Part shown: positions 17,031-30,900 of the stretch, in pieces
How positions within the stretch are numbered: the first letter of the stretch is position 1
How the letters are laid out: every line of letters starts with the position of its first letter
DNA from: Neptuniibacter victor
Lineage (GTDB): Bacteria > Pseudomonadota > Gammaproteobacteria > Pseudomonadales > Balneatricaceae
Reading direction: 5' to 3'
Length of the DNA: 64,000 bases
Assembly: GCA_027943745.1 (NCBI GenBank)
Contig: AP025763.1
Coordinates: forward strand, 3,410,001 to 3,474,000
Made by a program: the position numbers and the translations under genes
Notes under the pieces: generated by a model
What the model saw: only the letters and a program-made list of their open reading frames with translations
What the model was told of the DNA's origin: nothing
Databases searched by the model: none

Positions 17031-18917
17031 TTACGCCCACCACGACCAAATTTTCAGCCTAAACCATTCGTTGAGCTCGCGCGTCCAAATTGAGATTAGT
17101 TTTCGATCATCAATATAGATCTTGCCTATCCCTTCCATCCCAGGTTGTAGCTGTTCTGACTGTCCCTGTAGTGACGCCTCCACCGTAAAGTAGGTCGCTC
17201 CATCTTTTGATTCTGTTAAAGGCGTTACTTTAGTTACCACAAAAGGGAATGGAGCTTCAGGAAGGGCTGAAAGATGTAGAGAACCATTTTGACCCACTCG
17301 CAGATCAGCAATTCTGCTCTCTTTCACCAGTAGGTTAATACGATAAAAATGTAATGGTGAAACTTCAAACAGCACTTCACCTTTTTCAACCGCACCACCC
17401 AAGCGCTGGCTCAGATCACCACCAACAATTAACCCATCAAATGGGGCCAGCAGCTCTGCTCGTTGCAACTGGCTATCGACTAACTTTAATTGTGCATCCA
17501 CCTGATCTTGCTGCGCATTAATGATATTAATTTTCGCTCGATCATGGATTGCTAGCGCCTCTTGATACTGGCGCTTTAACTTTGCTTTTTCACTCAACCA
17601 CTTCAGTCGTTCTAAATGCAGATCACGATCATCGAGACGAACCAACACCTGGTCCTTGCTTACCACATCCCCTGCTCGATGAACGGCTGAATAGATGTAT
17701 CCATCATAAGGAGCAGCCACAACACGTTGAATATAACTGTCTAATCGAGCGTCAGCTGATAGTCGATACTTTCCTTCTGCAAAACTAAAAAAAATGAATA
17801 AAGCGGAGACAAAGATAACAAACAGTTTGCGGCCTAAATAACCTGCACCAAACAAACGCCCTAGCTGATTACTTCCCGAATCTAGTGCTTTCTTAAATAA
17901 AGGGCGGTCATTAAGTCGCTTATCTTCTAGTGCTGGAACCACGAGGGCAGCCATACTTTCGCATGCTGCGACCTCCTCAAGACTGAATGGACGCTCAGGA
18001 CTACGCTCCAGGCAAAGAGCCCCTTTAACCTCGGAATTAATAAACAGAGGAACACTTAAAACACAAGAGTCTCCTTGCAGCTGAGATAATTTTTGATGAG
18101 CTTGGGTAATTGTGCCATCCGCGACACCAATATCGGGATACGCAATAGAACTCTTCTGGTCTATTGCTTCATCCATCACTTCCTCAATACTACGAACTAA
18201 GTTCATCCGCTTACCGAACTGAGTACTATGAGAAAGATGCTCTAAACGTGATCTCTCTTTTTTATATGAGCCTAAACAAACTCGATCACAATTTAATGAA
18301 ACCGCTAATTCAGTGACTAAACGCATCGCTGCGCTTGCATAATCAGGCTCAGACATCACGCTTGCCAGCAGATCAACCCCCGCTTCGAGACGATCACGGC
18401 TATTATCAATTTCTAGCAAGCTGGATTTAACATCGAGAAGTTCAACACTAACTGACGCCAGTTGCATTTGCTTCATCATCGTTGTCAGTTGTTCTTGAGA
18501 CTTAATCTGAGCACTAATAGCCACCACAGCAATCAAACGTTCGTCAGAGAATATAGGTAACGCAACAGCAAAGAGCTCTGCCTCGCTAGCCTCATTTTCC
18601 AATGCTGTGACTAAAGCAGCTTTGCCCTCAATCACTTGCTCAACCAACGCAATCAACTCTTCCACAAAAGGAGGAGAAGAGGGCCAACGAGCAATCGGCT
18701 GATAAACATCCTGATTACCTAATGGCATCAACAACAATCCGGACTGAGCACCCGATATTACTTCACACTGCTGTTCCAAATATTGTTGATAAACATTCGC
18801 CTGCTGTGACTGCGACATGATATTAGAGGAGAGATCATTATCTGCATTTGTTGAGTACGTATCTGGCGAAGTATCAGATTGCATCATCGACGAAGAAGTA
18901 GTTGTCTGTTCTTCCAT
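17031..18917 (-). CDS. GAF-domain HlyD-family membrane fusion protein
   Basis: 628-residue protein with a large cytoplasmic head and a periplasmic adaptor. A Ser/Thr-rich start (1-40) is followed by a GAF-like region (about 45-160) and a clearer GAF domain (about 175-335; DRVCLGSYKKERSRLEHL, then CVLSVPLFINSEVKGALCLE). One membrane helix follows (about 363-380). The periplasmic part has a lipoyl half (APYDGYIYSAVHRAGDVVSK), a helical hairpin and a second half (LLAPFDGLIVGGDLSQRLG). Normal HlyD proteins have only a short cytoplasmic tail; the added GAF head suggests ligand-controlled export. The gene follows the giant gene after a hairpin. Confidence 0.88.
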   Translation of the reverse strand: MEEQTTTSSSMMQSDTSPDTYSTNADNDLSSNIMSQSQQANVYQQYLEQQCEVISGAQSGLLLMPLGNQDVYQPIARWPSSPPFVEELIALVEQVIEGKAALVTALENEASEAELFAVALPIFSDERLIAVVAISAQIKSQEQLTTMMKQMQLASVSVELLDVKSSLLEIDNSRDRLEAGVDLLASVMSEPDYASAAMRLVTELAVSLNCDRVCLGSYKKERSRLEHLSHSTQFGKRMNLVRSIEEVMDEAIDQKSSIAYPDIGVADGTITQAHQKLSQLQGDSCVLSVPLFINSEVKGALCLERSPERPFSLEEVAACESMAALVVPALEDKRLNDRPLFKKALDSGSNQLGRLFGAGYLGRKLFVIFVSALFIFFSFAEGKYRLSADARLDSYIQRVVAAPYDGYIYSAVHRAGDVVSKDQVLVRLDDRDLHLERLKWLSEKAKLKRQYQEALAIHDRAKINIINAQQDQVDAQLKLVDSQLQRAELLAPFDGLIVGGDLSQRLGGAVEKGEVLFEVSPLHFYRINLLVKESRIADLRVGQNGSLHLSALPEAPFPFVVTKVTPLTESKDGATYFTVEASLQGQSEQLQPGMEGIGKIYIDDRKLISIWTRELNEWFRLKIWSWWA

Positions 18918-18953
18918 AAAGAAACTTAGTCCAGCGATAGCAAAACAAATGAC

Positions 18954-18974
18954 AGGGGCTGCAATGCAGCCCCT
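18954..18974 (-). terminator. Attenuator hairpin between the giant gene and the export genes
   Basis: Perfect 10-bp inverted repeat AGGGGCTGCA / TGCAGCCCCT around one base. On the minus strand it is followed by GTCATTTGTTTTGC. It lies in the 81-base gap between the giant gene and the GAF-HlyD gene and could lower expression of the export genes relative to the cargo. Confidence 0.65.
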
Positions 18975-18998
18975 ACTTTGATTGGAAGTCTAACGCAA

Positions 18999-21900
18999 TT
19001 ATTGCTGAATATCCTCCCAACGAACATAACGAGAACCTTTATTGGCTGAACCGATAACATCAGCAGCCTCAGCAGTGACGTGTTTCTTCGTTTGAGGCTT
19101 GCTCGCTTTCATCACAGCCCAGCCGGAGAATGCGGCTACCGCAGCCTCTAAGCTAATTTGTTCGCCTAAAGGCTCAACTTCCGCGCTCTGATCCTGCTTA
19201 GCTTCAGTCTCAAGAGTTTCAGGATTAGCTTCCTCTGTTTGACCATCGTTTTCAACTGCAGGCTCGGTAGGCAACTCAGGATTAACACACTCAACAGCGG
19301 CTTCGCCCTCAGGAAGATCTTCCCCCGCTTCACAAACAACATCGGCGTCATCTTCAGTTTGCAATTCAGGATCGGTCTGCGGCTCTTGTGGTAATCCATC
19401 ATCCTCAGCCTCATCACCCGCAGCAGTTGGGTCAAACTGAATAACAACATCCACACCCGTTGCTTGAGAGTTACTAAAGTTTTGAATATCAGCTAAACGA
19501 CCTAACGCATTAACAGCTTCTTCGGTCAAAGAGGTACCTACCGCCGTTCGGCTTCGAGCAACTTCACCCAAATTAGATTCAGCAAAAACTTGCTCGGCCA
19601 AATTACGATAAACCCCATTCTGATCCCCGCGGAGCAAGTCAACAGTACCTTGAGCGACGGAGATAACAGACGTGGCTTTCTCATTATCTAGATCTGTGCT
19701 GAATATGAAGCGAGCATATTCACCCACCATGACGTCATCTTTAAAGGTTCCGTAGAAGAAATCATTACCATTACCACCGATCATACGGTCAAGACCACCG
19801 CCACCGCGCAAGATATCATCATCGCCCTGAAACAGGTCAAACGCATCAAACACAATGGTATCGGAGTTCCGTGTAATACTACCCGAATCCCCCATAATCA
19901 TATCGTCGCCATCTTCACCGGCTAAATCGTCTTTTCCGAAACCACCGAAGATAATATCTCGACCACTACCACCGATAATTTCGTCATCACCACCTAGCGT
20001 ATAGTCACCGGTTGAAGCGAATAGATAACGACCATTTTCATCATTCTCAATAAACCCATCATCACCAATAATAATGGTTTCACCAGATTCATTAGTAACG
20101 TAATCATCACCGACACCAGCAATCGCTTCATCTGCGCCGCTTCCGAGCGAAATACGGTCATTGCCACCCGTACTATTAACTAGATCAGTACTTTCTAAAC
20201 GGCCACGGATTCCTAGGTTAAACGTTATCTTCCCGTTATCACCAATAACACTGTCATCACCCGCACTCACACTAATAATGTCGCCACCGGCACCGCCGAG
20301 CACCACATCATGACCTGCACCGGACTCGATGGTATCGCTATCTCCAAGTTCGTGCTCAACGGTATAGGCTTCAAGGATAACTTCGTCAGTGCCGTAATTG
20401 AGCACACCATTGTCACCTATAATGTAATCATTGCCTGATCCGGTCGTAATATTATCTTCGCCTAAACCAGCTATAACTTTATTATCACCTTCACCACCAA
20501 CGATAATATCCCCATCCGTCGCATCTCCCGCACTGTCTTCACTGAAGAACGTACGAACATGGCCATTGTCATAGAGTTGCATCTCACCAAAGTCACCCAT
20601 GATCCAATCACCACCAGCGTTACCATACAAGTGATCTACACCTGCACCACCGAAGATACGATCAGATCCTTCGTTACCTTTGATAAGGTCTCCACTTCCG
20701 GATGTTTGTTCTTTAGTTAACAAACGAACAAAGCGATTATTAGCCAACAAAGCAACCGCGTGATCACCGAAGATAATATCATCGTCACTCACCGTTATTG
20801 CTGTACCACCATCGCCGTTACCACCATATAGATTATCAGCACCAATACCGCCCATAATCAGATCATCGCCGGCATTACCTTTGATGGTATCGTTATCACC
20901 ATTAACAAGCTCTACAGTCATCACGGAATCGAGTGTTAATATATCGGTATCACCATCGTTATAATTAACAACCGCGTGATCCCCAATCAGAATGTCATGA
21001 CCGCTACCACCTTCAATATCATCTTGCCCATGACCACCCATAACGATGTCATTATCAGCGCCGCCTTTCAGAATATCGTTAGCCGCTTCATCACGGTTTG
21101 TCGTCGTAATACTAACAATTGCGCCAGTTGTTAAGATCCGATTGGTATCGGTAACCTGATTGATCACACCTTTGTCACCAAAGATGACATCGTTACCTGC
21201 ACCGCCGTCGATTGTATCCGCACCCACCAACAGCGTATCCGCAGTTTCCGGGTTATCCGTAGCGGAGGCAGTATTAACCACTTGGAGTATCTGCGTTGAC
21301 AGATCCAGCCTCTGACTTAAATCTAGATTAAAGCCAGCATCACCATAAATATGATCCGCTCCACCCAAGCCAAAGATGGTGTCATTTCCTGAACCACCGG
21401 CGATATGATCACCATAATTACTACCGGTAAGGGTATCGTTACCCTGACCACCGTAGATCACTACTGATCCTGTTGCACCGGATGCATTGATGATGTCGTT
21501 ACCCGGATTACTGAACTCACGCCCTTTACTTGTCTTCTCGTCAGAGGTTGACGTGTAAGTAGAACCATCCTGAACAGAATCCCCCAGCACGATCAATGGC
21601 GCATCTGCACCACCGCCGCCAGTAACATTAATAATATCGCTACCGCCACCGCCGTGCACAACGGTAATCACACCCGCTGCAGTACCCTGCACTTCGAAAT
21701 TGTCATCACCCTGACCGTTAAGGACTTCAACAACTTCAACATCGTTGTATTTAACACCTTTGCCCATACCTAGGCCGGTAATAGTGCTGTCAGTTAGAAC
21801 ACCACTATCATCGGAGCGACTACCATCATTAAACAGATAGAGAGTATCGGTCTGCTCACTTTCATCGGTATTGATATCTACTGTAGGCAGCGGAGTATCT

Positions 21901-24900
21901 GCCTCTGTCGGCAACATGACCGCTTTAGCCAACGTACGCTCTTTACCTGGAGGAACTGAGCCCTCAATGATCAATTCGCCACGAATCTGATTCAGCGTAT
22001 GTGGCTGTAAAGGAGGGTTCTGAACCGGCTGCTTCGTACGGTCTACCTCATAATCAGGATTCACTTCTACTACAATTGTAATTGGCTCATCCCAATTCGT
22101 ATCATCGAAAGTGACATAGATTTCACCATCAACATTAGAGAAGCGCGAATCAGTGCTGGTCGAAATAGTCTGACCATCTGAGAGGATATTCACACGAACA
22201 GGCTTGCCTACCTCTGGCTGGGTACTTAGTACTAGTTCATATGTGTCTGTTTCGCTATCGCTAACAATAGTAGAGCCGTTACTAGGAGTAACAATGACCG
22301 AACCCGTGTCATTATCGACCACATGAACCACCAACTCCTCAACTTCAGTAGCTGAAGTCGCATAGTTAGAACCATTCTCGTTACTACTAGTCGTGAATAA
22401 CACTTTAGTCCGCAGCAGATTCTCAACATCGGCATCGTTTTCAGCAGTGACGGTCACTGTCTGAGCGATATGCCAATTGCTGCTATTGAACTCAAGGGTC
22501 GTATCACTTAGCACGATCTCGCCCGCGGCATCACGCTCAGCCAGTGTTACTGTAACCGTTTCGGTACCTGAAGGTGCCTTTGTAAGCGCTACAGAGAAAG
22601 TATCACCCGCTGTATTGCCTTCGACCACACGGGTACCCAGATCAGTTGGCGTAATGATCAGCCCCGCTTTGTCATTGTCGTAGACTTTGACTTCAACGTT
22701 ATTGATATCCAAGCGGTTGAAATTCTCATCATCACTCTGGACGCTGTGGTTAATAACCACAATACGCTCACCTTCAATCGCACCATCATCAACTGCTTTA
22801 ACGTAGACTTGCTGTTTACGTGCCCAACTATCAGGATCGGTAGTACCCGCAACCGAAGGATCGAAGGTAAGCACTATCGATTCAAAGAAGTTTGTGCCAT
22901 CAATTGAGACAAGGATACTATCAGCTTCGCCTCCACCCGGAAGTGTTGCCAACTCTTTATCGCTGCTTGAAGCACGCGCAGCAGATACTGTTACATATGC
23001 AGCAGCAGTGGCAGCCGCTCGATCAGCGGTCATAAAGACTTCATAGGACTCATTAAACGGCGCGTTTTCACCTTCAGCAACAGACATACTGCCATCAGTG
23101 CTGACCTGTATTTTGCCGGTTTCCTCATCAGCCACATTCAAAGATATACCATCAACAAAGATGCCGTTGAAACGAGGGTCATCACTCCAAACACTGTGAT
23201 TAATAAAACCACTGCGTCCTTCAACTGAGTAGGAAACGATATCTTTGGTAACATCTCCAGCGACATGGAAGGTATCACTACCCACACCGCCAATAATAGT
23301 AGTCGTGACCTCTTCACTAGTGCTGAGAATAAAGAAGCTATCGTCACCTTCAAGACCATCTACTTCAGCAAACTCAATACCCTCATAACCGATATTCAGG
23401 CCCGCACCATAGATACCGTCTTCGGTCAACATAAAGCTGTCATCGCCTTCGGTACCCAGAACAACTAATGTATCGTTACCGGCACCACCATCAATTTTCA
23501 GCGGTGCATTAATGCTGTACTGAATATTATCCGCGCCATCACCACCAAAGAGTTCTGTATCACCGCCTCCGGCTGTTTCAGTGGTTCCTTTCTTCAGGAA
23601 TGCACGCACAACAAAGGTGTCATCGCCATCTTCACCGTACAGTTTGGTCAGCGCCTTATTGCTGTAAACGGTAATCTGGTCTTCACCATCGCCACCGTAA
23701 ACAATCATCGGCAGACTATTACCCTTACTCAAGAAGCCTAGCGTGGTTTCTGTAGTTTCAATATCATCACCGACCGCGATGTTGCTAACAGCATTATTCG
23801 CTTGATCACGATCTGTGCCGAACAATTGTCCAATCTGGAAGGTATCATCACCTGCACCACCATCTAGAGTAGTGATACTGCTGTTGTCATCACTGTAGAA
23901 GAAGTCATTGCCATGATGACCGTTAATAGTCAGACGAGCATTGATGTTCTGATTGTAATTAACGCGTTCGACCGTAGGCGCATAGCCTGTGCTGGTCTCA
24001 TGTAGAGCCGCTACAAAATTTGCACGTAACAAGAAGGTGTCAGCATCCGCTAAACCATTAATTGTTAGCGTGTCAGCACCATCATTGCGTAAACCACTAT
24101 CTTCCACATCAATGATATAGCCCGCATCAGTACCAGTACGATTAATGACATAACGGTCGGTATTAGCGCCACCATCAAGCACGAACTTCTCGTATGTACC
24201 TGTGGCAGGGTCGATAGCACGTGTATGCAGTTTATTAATCGTAATTAGGTCTTCACCTAATCCACCATTAACGTATGTATCACCATCGATTCTTTGCACA
24301 TCGAACAGAATAGTATCGTCTTGCATTCCGCCGTTAACGAAGATGCTTTGAGCATCGATATTACCCTGAAGCGTAACATTTGAGCCTGAAGCGTCTGCAC
24401 TTAACCAGTCAGCGTTAACCGTTATAGTTTGATCGGCAATGATCGATGCATCAGCAGCAAGCAACAGATCGTCACCTACATTCAAGGTCACGTTACCTTG
24501 CGTTGCTTCAACTTTTGCACTGTTTTGAATGATTAGATCATCATCTGTCGCAACAGAACCATCAAGGGCATCATCATTTGTATGCAGTAAGATATTGCCG
24601 GTATGAGAGACAACATCTTTATCGATCGTCATCGGGCTCATTGCAGTAATCGTTATGTCTTGCTCAGCAACAACACCTTGTAACTCAGTAATACCACCAA
24701 TGGTAAGATGTCCAGTATTGGTAAGTAGTACACTGCCTTTCATCGCTTTCGCTTCTAAATTATTAATTCTGGTTTGTAGCGCTAATGCACCACCAATACT
24801 ACTACCAACAAGCAGTCTCGCACTGTCGGCAATAATATTAGCCTGGCCTGCAACATTACCATTCAGCAGGCTATCATCGACAACCAGGTAGACATCGCTA

Positions 24901-27900
24901 TCAGCTCTCGCCTCAACTTGTTTTAATCTCAAGTTACCATTGCGTTCTGCTATGCGAGTATCTAAATAGCTATAACTGCTTAGCGTACCGGTAGCCGACG
25001 TATCAAGTTCAAGCATGTTACTGAACTGACCAATGGCTCCAGTTAGGGCTATGAGTTCAACATCATCCGCTTTGATATCGATAGTGCCATCTGCAGACTT
25101 ATCATTTGCATTATCAGAAACACTCCCCGCCAATGCATCAAGAATGGATTTACCCGCTTTGAGGTATACATCGCCAGTCAGTGATTCAATGTAATCAACC
25201 CGCAAATGGCTATCTACAGCATTAACGTAAAGATTCGATCCTGTCAGAGCGGTTACCGCTCCCGATAATTTCACATCTAAATAATTATGCGAAGTAGCAC
25301 CCGTCGAGCCAACATCGTTACCCGTAAACAAAGAGAGATCTCGCGCCGTAATATTAACAATGGCAGCAGCGGTATCGATGTATCTATCAGTAATGCTGCC
25401 TGCCGCAGCAAGGTAAACATTACCGGAGGTATTAATCTTCTTAACGCCGATATTAGCATTACCACGTTCTGCGGCACTGCTCGCGCCTGCAAGGTCTTCA
25501 ACCTTACCCGCGGTAATGGATATATCACCTACAGCGGTGACGTCAGCCAGTAATAGATCATTAATCTGGTAGACGGTGCCATTAATATTAGTACTTCCTT
25601 CGACCTGCCAAAGCTTAGCCCCACCCGCAGAATCGATACTAAGTTCAGCACCATTTACCAACTGGAAGCGTAACGCACTAACACTGCCGTCAGCGGCTTC
25701 AGCTTGCTGATTGCCACGAGAGATCATTACCAGATCATCCGCAGCAGCAACTGCCGCAGTGGCATGAGCTAATGTATCGACGATCGCGCCTGCAGCCTGC
25801 AAGCGAACCCAAGAATTACTTTGAATACGCTCAATATTTAACGTTCCATCATGCGCTAGAGTAATACCCTCTTTCGCGTGAACAGTGACTGCGCCGGGAC
25901 CTGAAAGATCAAGATCATCCCACAGCTGGATGGTGACATCTTGCAGCTGCATAACTAGATCATTCTGATCTAGATCCAAGGTTAATGCCGGCGCCATTGT
26001 TTTAACGCCAACTTTTGCCCATTGCGTTCCAACCGCCTCAAATTCAACAGCTTTCAGATCAATGAGCCCTGTTGGACCACTGTATTCAAAGAGAGCCGGA
26101 ATACCGTCTAAATGCAGTTGAACAACATCACCAGTTGCAACATTCACAGGAACCGTTTGATTCTCAACAACAAAATCAGCGGTTACAAGTTCCCATTTCG
26201 ATCCATCGGAATAATTAACATCGAATTGAGAGACTTTGCCGTCAGCGCCTAAGTATTTGTAGAAACTATAGGTTGTCGAAACAACATCATTACCTGTTGC
26301 TTGAGAGATAAGTACCTTATCTGAAGCAGATAGATTATTAACGCCATTGGACATATCGATCGTCACGCGATCGCCTAGCTTGCCGATACCGCCTTGATAA
26401 GCAAATAACTTAACGGTTGCATTATCAGCAAGGGCTACCACATTTGGACTTTCAGCAGATGGCGAACCTGCACCACCCACGATTGGCGTATCAGGGTATA
26501 GCTTAGCAACTAAGCCAGGTGAAAGAATGCTATCAAACAGCGGTTTATTCTCAGCAATCTTCGCTGTAACTTTGACTTTAAAGGCACTGTTAACAGATTC
26601 ATCAGCAATAGCGGGATCTTCAACCTTCCACAACGTTAACTGATTAAAACTAACATCATATATAGACAAGGTGTCGAAACTTGCATTGAGCAGTCTTAAT
26701 TTTTCTTGCTGTTCAGCCAGCTCATCTCCTGTCAGATGAGAGAAGATATTGATGTAATTAGGATACGCCGTAACATCACTGTTATAAGTTTCACCATCCG
26801 CACGAATGACTGTCCAGTACTGATGATATAGCTCTGTAATATCTTGCGCTTCGTTAGTTATTAAAGACTCAGCATATAACTGCTGTGCCGTTGATGTATC
26901 TAACGCAGACGCTTTAACTTCTTCATTATTAGCATCAAGAATCGAACCGTTAGTCGCAGCTAGCTGGATATTCCCCGCTAAAGACTTAACAGAGAACAAC
27001 TCAGAGTCTTTACCAAACTCAGTTATCAGATTCAGATGGCCGGCACTTTCGGTTAACGTAATATTGCCTTGAGCAAGTGCGTAAAGGCCACCACCGTCAC
27101 CATGACGATCCGAATTAATCTGTAGCGGCCCAATATCGCCGCCCAGCGCTAACAACTCTATACGATCACCCTGAATAGAAATCGGTGCGACCTTGCCATC
27201 TGTATTGCCCGTGGCCTTAAAAATACCGCCCGCAGCATTGATAAACACATCACCGCCTGCAGCGATGCTATCGATATGAAGTTCATTAGATGTAGTAGCA
27301 TCAGAACCATCCCGATTTAAGCCTGGGTTATCATCTGCAACAACACCCAGATTAATATTGCCGTATTGCGAATAAATCGTATGACCACGAGAAGCACTAT
27401 TACCTTCTAGAATCACTCGAATATCATTTTTAGCCCAGATCGTAGCTTCTTTCGTAAGTGCATAAACGCCATCGGACATCAGCACTGAACCGCCGCTGGA
27501 TTTAATATCCAATAAGCCTGCATCTGGCATATCGATCTTACCGCTTAAGGTAATATCGCCAACGCTGTGGATCTTAACATTCGGCACTGAATTACCACTC
27601 AAGAATTCAATACCAATATCGTAACCGGCTTTCAAAGAGTGAGTGTAGTAATCTTTCAAGCCTTCAATAATAGTTAGCTTGGTATGTACTGTTTTCTTAC
27701 GTAACCAACCTCCACCGGTGGTCCAAGTGCGGGTTTTAACCTCATTTACACTACTATCGCCCTCTTTCTCCTCATACTTGATCGAGTAATCACCACTTAC
27801 CCAATTGTATTTATAGTAATCAGCCTCATCTCCACGAATAATAGACTCTGACTCAAGCAGAGGTTTCTTATCGGTAAATTCAATAGTTCGCCATCTATAA

Positions 27901-30900
27901 CTACTATCCGCTACAAGCCAGTCTGCAAAGGCATTATCGCCAAAGAGATTAAAACTTTTCTTCTCAAACTTACGAATCTCAGTTTTAGTTTTCTCTTGAC
28001 CTTCGGTCCAAACATAGCGTGTAGCATCATCTATTTCATAAAAACTGATTTGACGAGTTGGATCGCTATTATTAGTTACCGTCCATTGCTCAGCATAATC
28101 AATGCGTGAAACATCACCACTAGCCGGATTTGCGGCTCTAAAGGTGCCTGTATAATGGGTCCGTTCAGGCATACCACTATTAAATAAATAAACATCTTTA
28201 GTCAGTTTATAACTATCAATAATCGTGATTTTACCCTCACGATATTGGTTGGTATCAACCTCATTCATGATAAGTTGATAGCCACTCTTGTTATTAATAT
28301 TAACGGCAGCATAACCACTGGCTGCAACAATACGACCATTACCTGTGCTCAAGATCTGGCCTGTAATATTTACTTCACCACCAGCAGGGATCAGGTCTTC
28401 AATAACAATGGCTCTACGCGATGCATCCCAGTATCCATTAACAGGAACTTGTACATCACCACTGTTCGCCGCAAATTTGACACCATAGATTGCCCGCCCT
28501 TGCTTATTCGCAAGATCAATATTCTGATTAAAGGCATAGAAATTTTCTGATATTTCTAGGTAAACGGTATTTACACCACTCTGGATCAAACCATTAACGT
28601 TGAGGTACTGGGCATTAATGTTAATCGTACCCATCGATAATATCTGCGAGTCATCGTCAAAAATGGCACCGTTCAAATCGAAGTCTTCAGACACCTCTTC
28701 TTCAATAGTAAGCGCTGGTATAAACCATACACTTGGCAGAACAGTCGTTTCTGTCCAAGTTATATTAGTGCCCGAGTTAATTGACAGCGTATCTGTAGCG
28801 CCATCGATATCCCAAACTAAACTACGCGCCCCACCATAATTCACATACTGGCGAGGGTCTTTATTGGTGTGGAACCAAGAATCAGAGTTAAGAGTAAAAT
28901 CACCTGCAGCAAAGAGATGGATAGCCTCAGCACGGATCTGAGTAGATACCTCAATGGCACCATCTTTGTTGTTGATATACGCATCGCCATTTTCATTTAC
29001 AACACTGCCGCTGATGTACATATTCATCGGGCCATCAGGCAGTTTAAAACCATTCAGTGTCGCTGGGGCGTATTTGTTATCCTGGAAGATAGTAATTTTG
29101 TTTGTACTATAGTCCGTCCCAGTATTGTCGCGAATGGCGATACCATCCACACTCTTATAGTTAAGCTGTACAGCACCTGGCGTAAACGTTTTAAGTGCAC
29201 CACCCACAATATCAACACGCTGGTTATCTTTGATAATGGCGTCATTCACTCTTAGAGAGAATGGTACCGAGCTAACCACTTCAATTGCAGCTCCCGCCTT
29301 GGCGGACAAGTTATCTAGGTTATCTAAATTTTGTAACGCAGCAGCCGCTGTACCATCGATCTGGATGTACACAGAACCTGGAGATGCATAGATATCCGGC
29401 AGGTTAACAATCAACATATCTAAGGATTCGTTATATACCTTGCCGTTTGCATTAACGGTATCGTTCACATCCCAATGGTTAGCCGTTGCCCCCACACTCT
29501 GCCATAAAGCGGTATCGCTAAAGTCAGCGTCTTTAAGAATAATCTGACCTTGATTAACTTTACTCTGATAAAAATCAGAGCCCGACTTAATCACCTGCCC
29601 ACTGTTAACCACATGAAGGAAATCGGAAAGCCCCAGTTTATCAATACTTGCATTGATTTGAGCGAGTTGAGCTTGGTAACGCGCGATCGCTTCAGGGTTA
29701 GATCCATGGCTTTCGATCCATGATTGCACCTGCGCTTTCTGCTCAAACAAAATCGTGCTTAGGTTTGTGTATGTCAGGTTCGGCGTTTCAAGTTCTTTTG
29801 GTTTGATCACATAGAACGCACTATAGGCTGGGTTCTCACTGGCTTGTCCCAGTGCATCGGCCAGATTAGAAGTAATATTCTTATTGTAGATGGTGTACAA
29901 CGACTGATCAAAGCCCGCGGACATCTTCTGCCAAACACTTGTGTTGCCAAAATTCACGGTCGCTAGATTGGCTTCAGTACTTTGCTGCGGCTTATAACGG
30001 TAGAAATCATTGCCATCTTGAATAATGACATCTTGCGTCAGACGGAAAGTGATATTATCGATATCAATCTCCACTAACTGATACTCAATATCAGCAGGAA
30101 GGTTTGGAACCTGCATAACGCCATTTTCATCAGAGATTCCGAAAAGTGATTCTTTCGTCGCTGGATCTAACGTAGACAGGTCCAGCACGTGATTTGGATC
30201 ATTAAGGTAACCATGAAGCGATGCTGGGATCTCGGATAGTGGACGTACTTGTAGGAAAGTTTGGTTATTGATACCCGCACTCGCCTCGGCCGTATCAGCT
30301 ATCAACAAGCTGTTATTATTAATAACCGAGCCCTTACGATCGATATCAGAGCCGTAAGGAACACCTGAAATAGACAGCGTTAAACCCGTTTCAACAGCTC
30401 GGGCATTGCCACCAATACCCTCACGCGCTTCAATCGTTACATCTTGAAGCGCCTTAAGAATTGCCTGATCACCAAGAACGATATTATTAGTTTCTATGAT
30501 GTTTGCGTCTGGTGCTGGGGAAGCTATGTTCGCACCCGCAGACATCGTCGTCATCTCAACATTCGAGCTGCTCTCAAGAATATCCAAAACCCCTGATGCA
30601 TTCTTACCTGCAAAGAGGTAGATGTCAGAGCTCTTAATATTGGTATTACTCAAATTAACCGAGTTATTCGCAACCGTGTTGGTAAGCGCTTCGCCCCTTG
30701 CCGCTGTACTGATACCCGCAGCAGCTAGAACGTTTGCGCTGGCACGGTTTTCCGAATCAGCCTTAGCCGTAATATGAAGTTCACCCGTTACATTGGTAAT
30801 ATCTGCGCCATCTACGTTGACTGTAGAGGTTGAAGTGGCATTAATTGCAGAACGCGCAAAATTGATACCGCCCACTAAGCTAATAGTCTCTAGCCTTGCA

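Noticed and set aside
27000-30200. Two-partner (TpsA) secretion for the giant protein, suggested by haemagglutinin-like repeats
   Set aside because: No N-terminal TPS domain with Sec signal peptide and no TpsB transporter gene nearby.
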